Position numbers and translations under genes: made by a program. From JAWSUT01 sp033549345 (lineage in GTDB: Bacteria; Bacillota; Dethiobacteria; Dethiobacterales; Dethiobacteraceae), in assembly GCA_033549345.1 (NCBI GenBank), contig JAWSUT010000013.1, positions 1 to 64,000 of the forward strand: a stretch of 64,000 nt of DNA, in the 5' to 3' direction. Positions within the stretch are counted from its first letter, which is position 1. Every line of letters starts with the position of its first letter. Below are positions 16,185 to 23,182 of the stretch, piece after piece. The notes beneath the pieces are model-generated. The model was not told where the DNA came from. It saw only the letters and a program-made list of their open reading frames with translations, and made no database searches.

Positions 16185-17297
16185 CTATGACGGTAGAAGC
16201 AGGCAATTGGGAGCATGCAGGACGTTAAGGTCGGCGGCCGGGTTGCCTGATACGGCAAGAATTGCTGCTTTCTTTCCGGCCGCAAGAGCACCGTAATCCG
16301 GCAATCCGCAAATTTCTGCTGCTGTGGATGTAGCTGCTTTGAGAACATCCTGTCGTGCAAGGCCGCTCGCAAAAAGCAGCTCCATTTCCCGTAAAAGAGA
16401 GGGGCCATGCGGCACACCCGGGGCTCCTGCATCGGTGCCTGCACCGATACGTACCCCCAGAAGGCCTGCTTGTGCCACCATTTCTTGCTGCCGATTGAGC
16501 GTGAGCCTGATAACCTGTTTCTGTTTGACTGAAAGTGATGCCAAAAGGCCGGGATTTTCGAGCCAGGCTGCCACAGGTGCCAGGGTAGGAACCCAGTAGG
16601 CGCCCATGGAGGCCATTTTCTTTAGCGTTTCCCGGCTGGTAAAATACCCGTGCTCAATGCAGCGAATACCGGCATGTAAACAGTGTTGCACCGCGATATC
16701 GCCGCTGGCGTGGGCCATCACCGGCAAACCGTTGGCCGCCGCATGGCTGACCAGAGTACTCAGCTCGTCTTCAGAAAAAGGCAGAGAGCCGATTTTCCCA
16801 TAGTGACTAAAGCTAAAAATACCCGAAGCAATGAGCTTAATTTGTGATACACCCCGGGCAGCCAGAGTATCAATAAGCCGGCAGGCCTCAGTCAAACCAT
16901 CCACGGCAATACCCAGGTTTTCACCATAATACCCTTTTTTAGTGATGGCATATCCTGTGTGGGTAACTGTAAGTTCAGGAATTTGCTGCCATGGCTTTTG
17001 TGACCCTGCATCCCGTACGGCGGCAACACCGGTATGGAGCAAATTCCGGGCCCGTAATGCGGGGGACGCCTCGTTGTCATTATAGGGCAGCATGAGATGG
17101 ACATGGCAATCGATTAGTGCCGGCAGCAGAGTATAGGAGGAGAGATCCAGCGTTTGCGGAGCACGGCCATTGTTTTCCGTTTCAATTACTCCACGGTTGA
17201 TAAAGAGAGTACCCGGAGGGCAGACTGAATCTGACAGACCGCTCCACAGAGAGCCATACCTGATAGCGGTTTTTGTTGGGAGTTTAATGAGTTTCAC
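16185..17297 (-). CDS. Amidohydrolase family protein (imidazolonepropionase-like)
   Basis: A metal-dependent hydrolase of 370 residues. GTG 17297, seven bases after GGAGGT, is the likely start; an ATG ten codons earlier lies before the ribosome site. Motifs in order: the first metal pair DCHVHLM (about 64-70), a Lys in IKLIASG (about 152), HASG (about 190), IEHGY (about 212) and the Asp of GAGTDAGAPGVPHG (about 284). This is the arrangement of the subfamily that includes prolidase-like Xaa-Pro dipeptidases and imidazolonepropionase-related enzymes. The substrate cannot be read from sequence, and no pathway genes lie nearby. Confidence 0.8.
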   Translation of the reverse strand: MKLIKLPTKTAIRYGSLWSGLSDSVCPPGTLFINRGVIETENNGRAPQTLDLSSYTLLPALIDCHVHLMLPYNDNEASPALRARNLLHTGVAAVRDAGSQKPWQQIPELTVTHTGYAITKKGYYGENLGIAVDGLTEACRLIDTLAARGVSQIKLIASGIFSFSHYGKIGSLPFSEDELSTLVSHAAANGLPVMAHASGDIAVQHCLHAGIRCIEHGYFTSRETLKKMASMGAYWVPTLAPVAAWLENPGLLASLSVKQKQVIRLTLNRQQEMVAQAGLLGVRIGAGTDAGAPGVPHGPSLLREMELLFASGLARQDVLKAATSTAAEICGLPDYGALAAGKKAAILAVSGNPAADLNVLHAPNCLLLPS

Positions 17298-17389
17298 TGG
17301 TGGCACCTCCGTTTGTATGAAATCCATTATAGCATAAAATTTACAGTTCTACTTGTTTCCCGAACGCACTCGAACATACTTTTTTGTAA

Positions 17390-17418
17390 TTGACGCAAAG
17401 AATATGATACAATAACAT
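17390..17418 (+). promoter_or_regulatory. Putative promoter of the DedA gene
   Basis: TTGACG (17390-17395), 17-base spacer, TAACAT (17413-17418). The -10 is imperfect; an overlapping TACAAT lies too close to the -35. Confidence 0.45.
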
Positions 17419-17459
17419 ATAAATATCATGTAATGCATAATCCGGGGGTGATCTATGAT

Positions 17460-18119
17460 ATGTCAGCAACCGCTGTGCAGTCTTTCATCCAAAACCTGTC
17501 TGCAATAACAAGCGGGTATGGGGTATTAGGCCTCGGTATGGGGATGTTTCTGGAAAGTCTGGGCATACCGTTTGCTTCGGCATTGGTGGCCCTTACAGCC
17601 GGGACACTGATAGCCACAGGAAAAACCTCTTTTATTGAAGCTTTGCTCATTTCCACGGCAGGCCTTACATTGGGAAGTATCGTTAGTTATTATATTGGTT
17701 ACTGGGGCGGCGAATTGGGCCGGTTTGTTTTGGGATGTCCCGATGAGCGCAGAAACAAATTCACCGAGCTCTACAGACGGTGGGGGGAATTTGGTATCCT
17801 GATTGCCCAGCTTTTCGGTGTGACCAGAACATGGATTTCTTTACCTGCAGGCGCCATGAAGATGAGGCTGCGGAATTTTATTCTTTATACAACTATCGGT
17901 GGTGCGATTTATAGTGCCCTGACAATCGGTTTATCAATGGTCTTGGCTACAATGCTGGCCCGGTTAGCCGAACATTTCCAGGAGAATCTTTACCTGAGTC
18001 TCCTTGCAATTTCAGTACTGGTGATTATTGCTGCAACGGGTTATTATTATTGGAAGCAGAGAACATGCAGCGCAACAGGTGAAAGTGTTGGGAAACCAAA
18101 AAAAAGGTCCCTGCGTTAG
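17460..18119 (+). CDS. DedA-family membrane protein
   Basis: DedA/SNARE-associated proteins are membrane proteins implicated in lipid flipping and membrane homeostasis. The sequence has four or five hydrophobic stretches and the family segments GMFLESLGIPFASALVAL (early), YYIGYWGGELGRF, and the re-entrant part FGVTRTWISLPAGAMKM. ATG 17460 has a GGGGGTG site ten bases upstream (219 residues); ATG 17433 is an alternative. It ends in a strong terminator. Transported lipid not known. Confidence 0.85.
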   Translation: MSATAVQSFIQNLSAITSGYGVLGLGMGMFLESLGIPFASALVALTAGTLIATGKTSFIEALLISTAGLTLGSIVSYYIGYWGGELGRFVLGCPDERRNKFTELYRRWGEFGILIAQLFGVTRTWISLPAGAMKMRLRNFILYTTIGGAIYSALTIGLSMVLATMLARLAEHFQENLYLSLLAISVLVIIAATGYYYWKQRTCSATGESVGKPKKRSLR

Positions 18120-18135
18120 TTCGCAGGGATTTTAT
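18109..18135 (+). terminator. Intrinsic terminator after DedA
   Basis: CCCTGCG-TTAGTT-CGCAGGG followed by ATTTTATT. It lies between convergent genes and may act on both strands. Confidence 0.8.
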
Positions 18136-18317
18136 TAATAGAGTTGCTTTAATGCAGTTTTACATTTCTGTACACATTGCTCAAGTTCTTTAGCAGCCTG
18201 CTCGAATGAATTCTTTGCGGCGGTATTCTGTGCCTGGGAAGCGGCGGTACGCAAATCGGCAGCGGAACTCTGACATTTTTGTATCGAATCCTCAACAAGA
18301 TTTCTCACATCGGCCAA
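18135..18317 (-). CDS. DUF1657-like small helical protein
   Basis: A 60-residue protein. TTG 18317 is chosen because AGAGGTG lies seven bases before it; the longer frame starts before the site. It is a single amphipathic helical hairpin with regular Gln, Ala and Glu spacing (SQAQNTAAKNSFEQAAKELEQ) and three Cys. The shape and pattern resemble DUF1657, a short Firmicutes family often found in spore-formers, but I cannot confirm it. Function unknown. Confidence 0.5.
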   Translation of the reverse strand: MADVRNLVEDSIQKCQSSAADLRTAASQAQNTAAKNSFEQAAKELEQCVQKCKTALKQLY

Positions 18318-18700
18318 AAATATACACCTCTTTTCGTTCTTTATGGTTAATTTGTACGGATAAGATGAAATCATGCATCAGATTTTAAGAATAAGAAGGA
18401 TTTCGACTTTACAGGTAGAATAGGTATAGTAGAAAATCATCCTTGCATTTTCTAATTTCTATATGCTATAATTTTTGTGTAAACTAAGCAGCTATTCCAA
18501 AGGTTGATTTTTTTTGCATATAATTATTAGAAAATTTACAGTATTTGAAACATACAAAACAATTAAATATCTATGCATTTGTGCATCAGTAAGGTTTCCC
18601 CTGCTTACATAAAGAAATTTCGGAGGTGATGGGGAGGAGACACCAGAGGGAAGCCTTAAAACAAATAAATGTAACATATATTTAAAGAGGAGGAATGGAT
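18318..18700 (+). other. AT-rich intergenic with a structured leader before the acyl-CoA synthetase gene
   Basis: No credible gene. In the last 120 bases AAGGTTTCCC (18589-18598) can pair with GGGAAGCCTT (18647-18656), a ten-pair stem with one G-T, enclosing a GGTG/CACC hairpin. There is no T run after it, so it is not a simple terminator. The AGAGGAGG site for the synthetase begins about 30 bases later. I do not recognise a known riboswitch class. Confidence 0.4.
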
Positions 18701-20332
18701 ATGGCTAATATGAAGAATTATGAAGAAACTTACAAAAATTTTGAGCTGGAAGTCCCTGAGTATTTTAACTGGGCTACCGATGAGTTTGACCGTTGGGGGA
18801 AAGACCCGGACAAACTCGGACTCTGGGTTGTGGATGATTTCGGCAATGAAACCAAGTTGACATTTGCCGAACTGACAAAGCTGTCCTGCAAGATGGCAAA
18901 CGTTTTTAAGCAAAATAACATTAAGCCCGGAGATAAAATTATCATTGTTCTGGGTAAAATCCCTGCATTCTGGATTACCATGCTTGGCTCTCTGCGTTCC
19001 GGCGTTGTTGTGTCTCCCGGTACTGCTCAGTTGACACCGAAGGATATTCAGTATCGTTTTGAAGCATCCGGCGCTGTGGCAGTTATCGTGGATGAGGATA
19101 TCGCCGCCAAAGTTGACGCCGTTGCGGACAAGTGCCCGACGCTGACGACAAAAATAGTGGTTGGCAAGCGTGAGGGCTGGTTGTCATTTGACGAGGAAGT
19201 TGAAAAAGCTTCAGATGAATTTGAAGCATATAATTCCCGCTCTGATGACCACGCTATTTTATACTTCACATCCGGTACCACCGGTATGCCCAAGATGACT
19301 GTTCACACTCATGCATCCTATGGTATCGGTCACCGGATTACCGGTAAATACTGGCTTGACCTGACCGAAAATGACCTGCACTGGAACCTGTCCGACACCG
19401 GTTGGGCAAAAGCAGCCTGGAGCAGCTTCTTTGGTCCCTGGAACTGCGGTGCAGCCATCTTCGTTCATGACAGCACCGGTAAGTTTGACGGCAAACGCGT
19501 CCTTGACCTGCTTAGCAATTATCCTGTCACAACACTGTGCGGCCCGCCCACTGCATACAGAGTGTTTGTTCAGGAAGACCTGAAACAGTATAACTTTAAA
19601 ACACTGCGCCACTGTGTCGCTGCCGGTGAGCCCTTGAACCCGGAAGTTATTAATGTATGGAAAGAAGCTACAGGAGCCATGATTTATGACGGTTACGGCC
19701 AGACCGAAACTGTTCTGTTGGTTGCTAACTTCCCCTGTAATGAAGTTAAAATCGGTTCCATGGGTAAAACATCCCCCGGGTTTACGGTAGCTATGATTGA
19801 CGAAAACGGCAATGAAGTACCCGCCGGTACTGAAGGTGACATCGCAGTTAGAGTGAAGCCCGAGCGCCCCGTAGGTTTGTTTAAAGAGTATTATAATGAG
19901 CCGGAACGTACTGCCGCTACCATGCGTGGTGACTGGTATGTGACAGGCGACCGCGGTATCCGCGATGAAGACGGATATGTCTGGTTTGTGGGCCGTGCCG
20001 ACGATGTTATTCTTAGCTCCGGTTACAGAATCGGGCCGTTTGAAGTGGAAAGTGCCCTGATTGAACACGCCGCTGTTGCTGAATCTGCAGTAGTAGCCAG
20101 CCCGGACGACGTTCGCGGTGAAATTGTCAAGGCATTCATTATCCTGGCACCCGGTTATGAAGGAACTCCGGAACTTGTCAAAGAGCTGCAGACTTTTGTC
20201 AAAAACTTGACAGCTCCTTATAAGTACCCGCGCGAGATTGAATTCGTCGACAGCCTGCCCAAGACTGTCAGCGGTAAGATCCGCCGTATCGAACTTCGCG
20301 ACATGGAAAAGCAGAAGAAATTAGGTCAATAG
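18701..20332 (+). CDS. Medium-chain acyl-CoA synthetase-like (AMP-forming)
   Basis: Activates a carboxylic acid to its CoA thioester via an acyl-adenylate. The product has 543 residues. ATG 18701 sits seven bases after AGAGGAGG; the ATG at 18695 is too close. Motifs: P-loop YFTSGTTGMPKMTVHTH (about 188-204), YDGYGQTET (about 328-336), the TGDRG hinge region (about 407-411), and the C-terminal SGKIRR with the catalytic Lys (about 525-530). The overall layout follows the ACSM/MACS branch, suggesting a medium or aromatic acid. It is a lone transcript with its own terminator and a long leader. Confidence 0.85.
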   Translation: MANMKNYEETYKNFELEVPEYFNWATDEFDRWGKDPDKLGLWVVDDFGNETKLTFAELTKLSCKMANVFKQNNIKPGDKIIIVLGKIPAFWITMLGSLRSGVVVSPGTAQLTPKDIQYRFEASGAVAVIVDEDIAAKVDAVADKCPTLTTKIVVGKREGWLSFDEEVEKASDEFEAYNSRSDDHAILYFTSGTTGMPKMTVHTHASYGIGHRITGKYWLDLTENDLHWNLSDTGWAKAAWSSFFGPWNCGAAIFVHDSTGKFDGKRVLDLLSNYPVTTLCGPPTAYRVFVQEDLKQYNFKTLRHCVAAGEPLNPEVINVWKEATGAMIYDGYGQTETVLLVANFPCNEVKIGSMGKTSPGFTVAMIDENGNEVPAGTEGDIAVRVKPERPVGLFKEYYNEPERTAATMRGDWYVTGDRGIRDEDGYVWFVGRADDVILSSGYRIGPFEVESALIEHAAVAESAVVASPDDVRGEIVKAFIILAPGYEGTPELVKELQTFVKNLTAPYKYPREIEFVDSLPKTVSGKIRRIELRDMEKQKKLGQ

Positions 20333-20359
20333 TCCGAGGAAGGCAGCACTTCCTAAGAC

Positions 20360-20392
20360 AGGCCGGTCCGAAAGGACCGGCCTAATTTATTT
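20360..20392 (+). terminator. Intrinsic terminator after the acyl-CoA synthetase
   Basis: AGGCCGGTCC-GAAA-GGACCGGCCT is a ten-pair stem followed by AATTTATTT. It also abuts the stop of the opposing ATP-grasp gene. Confidence 0.8.
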
Positions 20393-21434
20393 CCACAGGA
20401 AGAGAACCATAATAATCAATCGGCGCCGGCAGATTTTGGTCGAACTGCTCTGCATAAGTGGCTGCCAGTTTATTGCTTTCCAGGTAACGGGGAATACCGT
20501 CAGAAGGCACAATAAAATCCACAGAAATTAATACACGCCCGGAGTGAAAGCCCATACATTTGCTAAAGTTATCCATACCGTCAATGGTTTCAATGTTTCC
20601 CACGGTAAATTCCGGCTTCCCGATAAAATCCGACAGTGGCAGCGCACCACGATTATGCAAAGCCTGCCAGTTGCATCTGTAGACATGTTTCTGGCAGCCG
20701 GAGCCATAGGGAACTACAGAATCATCGAATCGCTCTGTGCCGCCGACATAATGCATTTTATGAACAACGTGGTCCGCAAAATCTGCATACGGGTCCGCTG
20801 TGATGATAAATTCGCTGATAATAAGTTCTTCTCCTGAGCCAAGAGCAGAGATTATTTTTTCCAGGTTTGCTGCTAGGGTTTCGTGTCTCCATACGGAATA
20901 GGGCATGCCGTTTTCACCGCGCCCGGCCGAACCGCTTGGAGATTTGATAATCCAGAGCTGTTCTGCTGAATCCGGCAGCAGAGGAGAGCTGCTGTTTGTA
21001 TATGTCTGTTGCGTTGGAACGAAACGGCCGCCTCCGGCATCTTTAAGTAATTTTGCCTGTACAGACTTAGATGAATAGCACTCCGGCAGATATCCGGAAA
21101 TGATTCTACCCTGACGCTGAAACATTTCCAGCATGTTGTCTGAAAGACTGCAAAACTGGACGTCAATGAAATCTGCCTGCAGATCCGGTGTTAAATGACT
21201 CTGCGGGCACAGGTAGACGTCATCACAGAGATTTTTATAATGGGAGAGCAGCCCTTCCACATTTTTTTCCCTGCAACCGAAAAGATACCAGGACGGGTAA
21301 ATTATTCCCCCGGCCTGGTATTGGTTTTGGCGGATACGCATTGACTCGTGTGCAGAGAGTATGCGCCCTACCACTGGTACCGACAGTGCTGCTGCCAGCA
21401 TCTGGTCATGGACGGCAATGCAAAGTGATTTCAC
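20382..21434 (-). CDS. Uncharacterised ATP-grasp enzyme
   Basis: An ATP-grasp ligase-like protein of 350 residues. Motifs: a Lys followed by a Gly-rich loop, WIIKSPSGSAGRG (about 161-173); the hinge-like EELIISEFI; and the metal-binding ISVDFIV with a later LESNKLA (about 316-330), the D...ExN pattern of the fold. The first 120 residues are a pre-ATP-grasp region of unknown role. GTG 21434 is favoured by AGGTGA five bases before it; GTG 21443 overlaps the stop of the peptide gene and is possible. It is coupled to a 57-residue gene and lies downstream of CotF-like genes but behind a terminator. YheC/YheD-like spore coat ATP-grasp proteins and peptide-modifying ligases are both possible relatives. 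Confidence 0.6.
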   Translation of the reverse strand: MKSLCIAVHDQMLAAALSVPVVGRILSAHESMRIRQNQYQAGGIIYPSWYLFGCREKNVEGLLSHYKNLCDDVYLCPQSHLTPDLQADFIDVQFCSLSDNMLEMFQRQGRIISGYLPECYSSKSVQAKLLKDAGGGRFVPTQQTYTNSSSPLLPDSAEQLWIIKSPSGSAGRGENGMPYSVWRHETLAANLEKIISALGSGEELIISEFIITADPYADFADHVVHKMHYVGGTERFDDSVVPYGSGCQKHVYRCNWQALHNRGALPLSDFIGKPEFTVGNIETIDGMDNFSKCMGFHSGRVLISVDFIVPSDGIPRYLESNKLAATYAEQFDQNLPAPIDYYGSLPVEIN

Positions 21435-21439
21435 CTCAA

Positions 21440-21613
21440 TCACCTGTAGTTGTTGCGCAGCAGTCTTTCCCAGTAACGGCGAAACAACGATGTATTGTTT
21501 TTGCCGGCAGGTTCATAAGGCGGGGCCAGTGCCTCCATGTCGGACAGCTCTTCAGCAATTTCCACATCCGGGCTTTCTTCTGCAACTTTCCATGGTTCAG
21601 GTACAAAAGACAT
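21440..21613 (-). CDS. 57-residue peptide coupled to the ATP-grasp gene
   Basis: ATG 21613 follows AAGGGGGTGTAACCAG; the frame goes further up but without a site. The product has an acidic N-terminal half (many Glu and Asp between residues 11 and 31), a PPYEPAG turn, and a basic aromatic C-terminal helix (SLFRRYWERLLRNNYR). There are no Cys and no signal peptide. The stop touches the start region of the ATP-grasp gene. This arrangement is that of a precursor peptide and its modifying enzyme, or of a small helper protein; the first is an inference without a known matching family. Confidence 0.5.
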   Translation of the reverse strand: MSFVPEPWKVAEESPDVEIAEELSDMEALAPPYEPAGKNNTSLFRRYWERLLRNNYR

Positions 21614-21722
21614 CTGGTTACACCCCCTTGGTGTAAAATATTCGTTTGCCTTTTTAGTATTTGTTATAATCGTCAAAACTTGCAGATTAAACATTGCCAT
21701 AGATGGAAGATGTAAAATAAAT

Positions 21723-21750
21723 AAAAAGGGCCGCAGCCCTTTTTATTTTA
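21723..21750 (-). terminator. Intrinsic terminator of the CotF-like genes
   Basis: AAAAAGGGC-TGCG-GCCCTTTTT on the minus strand with a following T-rich run. Symmetric, so it could also act on the plus strand. Confidence 0.75.
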
Positions 21751-21753
21751 CCC

Positions 21754-22017
21754 TTATTGCATCTGGTTAGCCTGAAATTCGCTCTGTGCCTTGGTCATTT
21801 GCTGTGTGTCGGCTTTGGCCGGCTGATACCAACCTTTTTGACTCATGGTATTAAAGACTTCTTTTTGTACGCGATAGGAATTTTGCAGGCAGGTCATCCA
21901 GTCCCGCCGTAAGTTTTCGTTGGTCGATTCCAAGATGGCGTTATTGACCATACTGCACATGTATTTTTCATCTTTTAGCAGGCATTGCGCTATATCCTGA
22001 TCGGTAAGTTTTTGCAT
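21754..22017 (-). CDS. CotF-family spore coat protein
   Basis: An 87-residue helical protein; ATG 22017 follows AAGGAGGG and is preferred to the longer frame. It contains the CotF-like segment LTDQDIAQCLLKDEKYMCSMVNNAILES followed by LRRDWMTCLQNSYRVQKEVFNTM, then a Gln-rich tail. The family is part of the spore coat and related ferritin-like helical bundles. It lies 17 bases after a related gene. Its presence supports endospore formation. Confidence 0.75.
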   Translation of the reverse strand: MQKLTDQDIAQCLLKDEKYMCSMVNNAILESTNENLRRDWMTCLQNSYRVQKEVFNTMSQKGWYQPAKADTQQMTKAQSEFQANQMQ

Positions 22018-22034
22018 GATTTCCCTCCTTATCA

Positions 22035-22235
22035 TTATTGCAGTTGGCCGCTGCTTAAATGTTTAACCATAGTCTGGTAATTTTGCTTGTGAGCCTGCGC
22101 GCAGTCCTGACAAGCCTGCTTAACGGCCGAATCTGTACACTGTTCCGCTAAAAAATTCATGGACTTGTAGGCCAACTGCTCCTCCTTGAGAAAATCTTCC
22201 AGATATAACAGTTCACGTTGTGTTAAATGATGCAT
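22035..22235 (-). CDS. CotF-like spore coat-associated protein
   Basis: A 66-residue helical protein with ATG after AAAAGGAGGGAGAAC. It has LTQRELLYLEDFLKEEQLAYKSMNFLAEQCTDSAVKQACQDCAQAHKQ-type helices, the half-bundle pattern of short CotF-like proteins, often encoded beside a second member. It probably pairs with the next gene. The spacing of 17 bases suggests one transcript. Confidence 0.7.
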   Translation of the reverse strand: MHHLTQRELLYLEDFLKEEQLAYKSMNFLAEQCTDSAVKQACQDCAQAHKQNYQTMVKHLSSGQLQ

Positions 22236-22383
22236 GTTCTCCCTCCTTTTAGGTAAATTTCACAAGTAGTTTTGGTTTTAAACAGGGAGAATATACAAAA
22301 AGTATTAAAATGATAAATGAAAGAGGGAGAAATTTCAAGTCAGGTAGAATACTAGATAATATGCCGTAGCGGGAGGGATTGTT

Positions 22384-23115
22384 TTGTTGTTAACAGTGTT
22401 AGGGTGTTATGGGCCTTATCCGCCTGCGGGCCAGTGCTGCTCAGGGTATCTTCTGCAGGCGGGCGGTCATTCTGTGTTACTGGACTGTGGCAACGGTGTG
22501 CTGAGCCGTCTGCGGTACTTTGTTGAACCGTGGGAACTTGAGGCAGTTATTGTCAGCCATTTGCACAACGACCATATCAGTGATCTGATGATTCTGCGGT
22601 ATGCAATGATGGTTCGGCGGCAAACAGAACCGGGTAAGCCGCTGCATGTCTATGCACCTCAGGAACCAGCCGCAGACTACCAGCGGCTGTCCTATAAAAA
22701 CTATGTTGTAACAAATCCCCTAAACGACCAGACATCCCTGGACATCGGCCCGATGAGGTTTACCTTTACACGGGGCGTTCATCCTGTACCGTCATATCTG
22801 ACAACTGTGGAACACGAGGGGAAAAAGCTGGTCTATTCCGGTGACACGGAATTCTTTCCGGCGCTCCCTCAGGTCATTGACGGGGCTGATTTGTTTCTCT
22901 GTGAAGCAAATTACCTGCGCGGAGACATTGACGCAGGGCATCCCAATCATATGGCTGCATACCAGGCGGCCCGGGCAGCCGCAGAAGGAGGCGTCGGAAA
23001 ACTGGTTCTGACGCACCATCATCCTGACCGTGATTCTGCAGCCGGCCTGCGTGAGGCACTGGAAACATTTCCCGCTACAGAGCGGGCACATCCCGGAAGC
23101 ATGTTCTTTGTCTGA
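22384..23115 (+). CDS. MBL-fold metal-dependent hydrolase (RNase Z-like branch)
   Basis: A 243-residue metallo-beta-lactamase-fold protein. TTG 22384 follows GGGAGGG. The metal motif SHLHNDHISDL (about 58-68) is present, followed by YSGDTEFFP (about 159-167, with the second-shell Asp) and a late THHHPD (about 221). The N-terminal GCYGPYPPAGQCCSGYLL resembles the RNase Z/ElaC-related branch, though the exosite arm of RNase Z is not evident. The substrate could be a cyclic nucleotide, tRNA or a small ester; no neighbour settles it. Confidence 0.75.
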   Translation: MLLTVLGCYGPYPPAGQCCSGYLLQAGGHSVLLDCGNGVLSRLRYFVEPWELEAVIVSHLHNDHISDLMILRYAMMVRRQTEPGKPLHVYAPQEPAADYQRLSYKNYVVTNPLNDQTSLDIGPMRFTFTRGVHPVPSYLTTVEHEGKKLVYSGDTEFFPALPQVIDGADLFLCEANYLRGDIDAGHPNHMAAYQAARAAAEGGVGKLVLTHHHPDRDSAAGLREALETFPATERAHPGSMFFV

Positions 23116-23182
23116 AGCAAATAAAAAGGAAAATAATTATCAAGGTCGAATGTAAACAGGAAGAAGTTGGCGGGGTGGGGAC

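Noticed and set aside
18492..18677. 61-residue minus frame in the synthetase leader
   Set aside because: No ribosome site and it overlaps the structured leader; likely chance.
19259..20068. 269-residue frame opposite the acyl-CoA synthetase
   Set aside because: Shadow of a well-supported gene.
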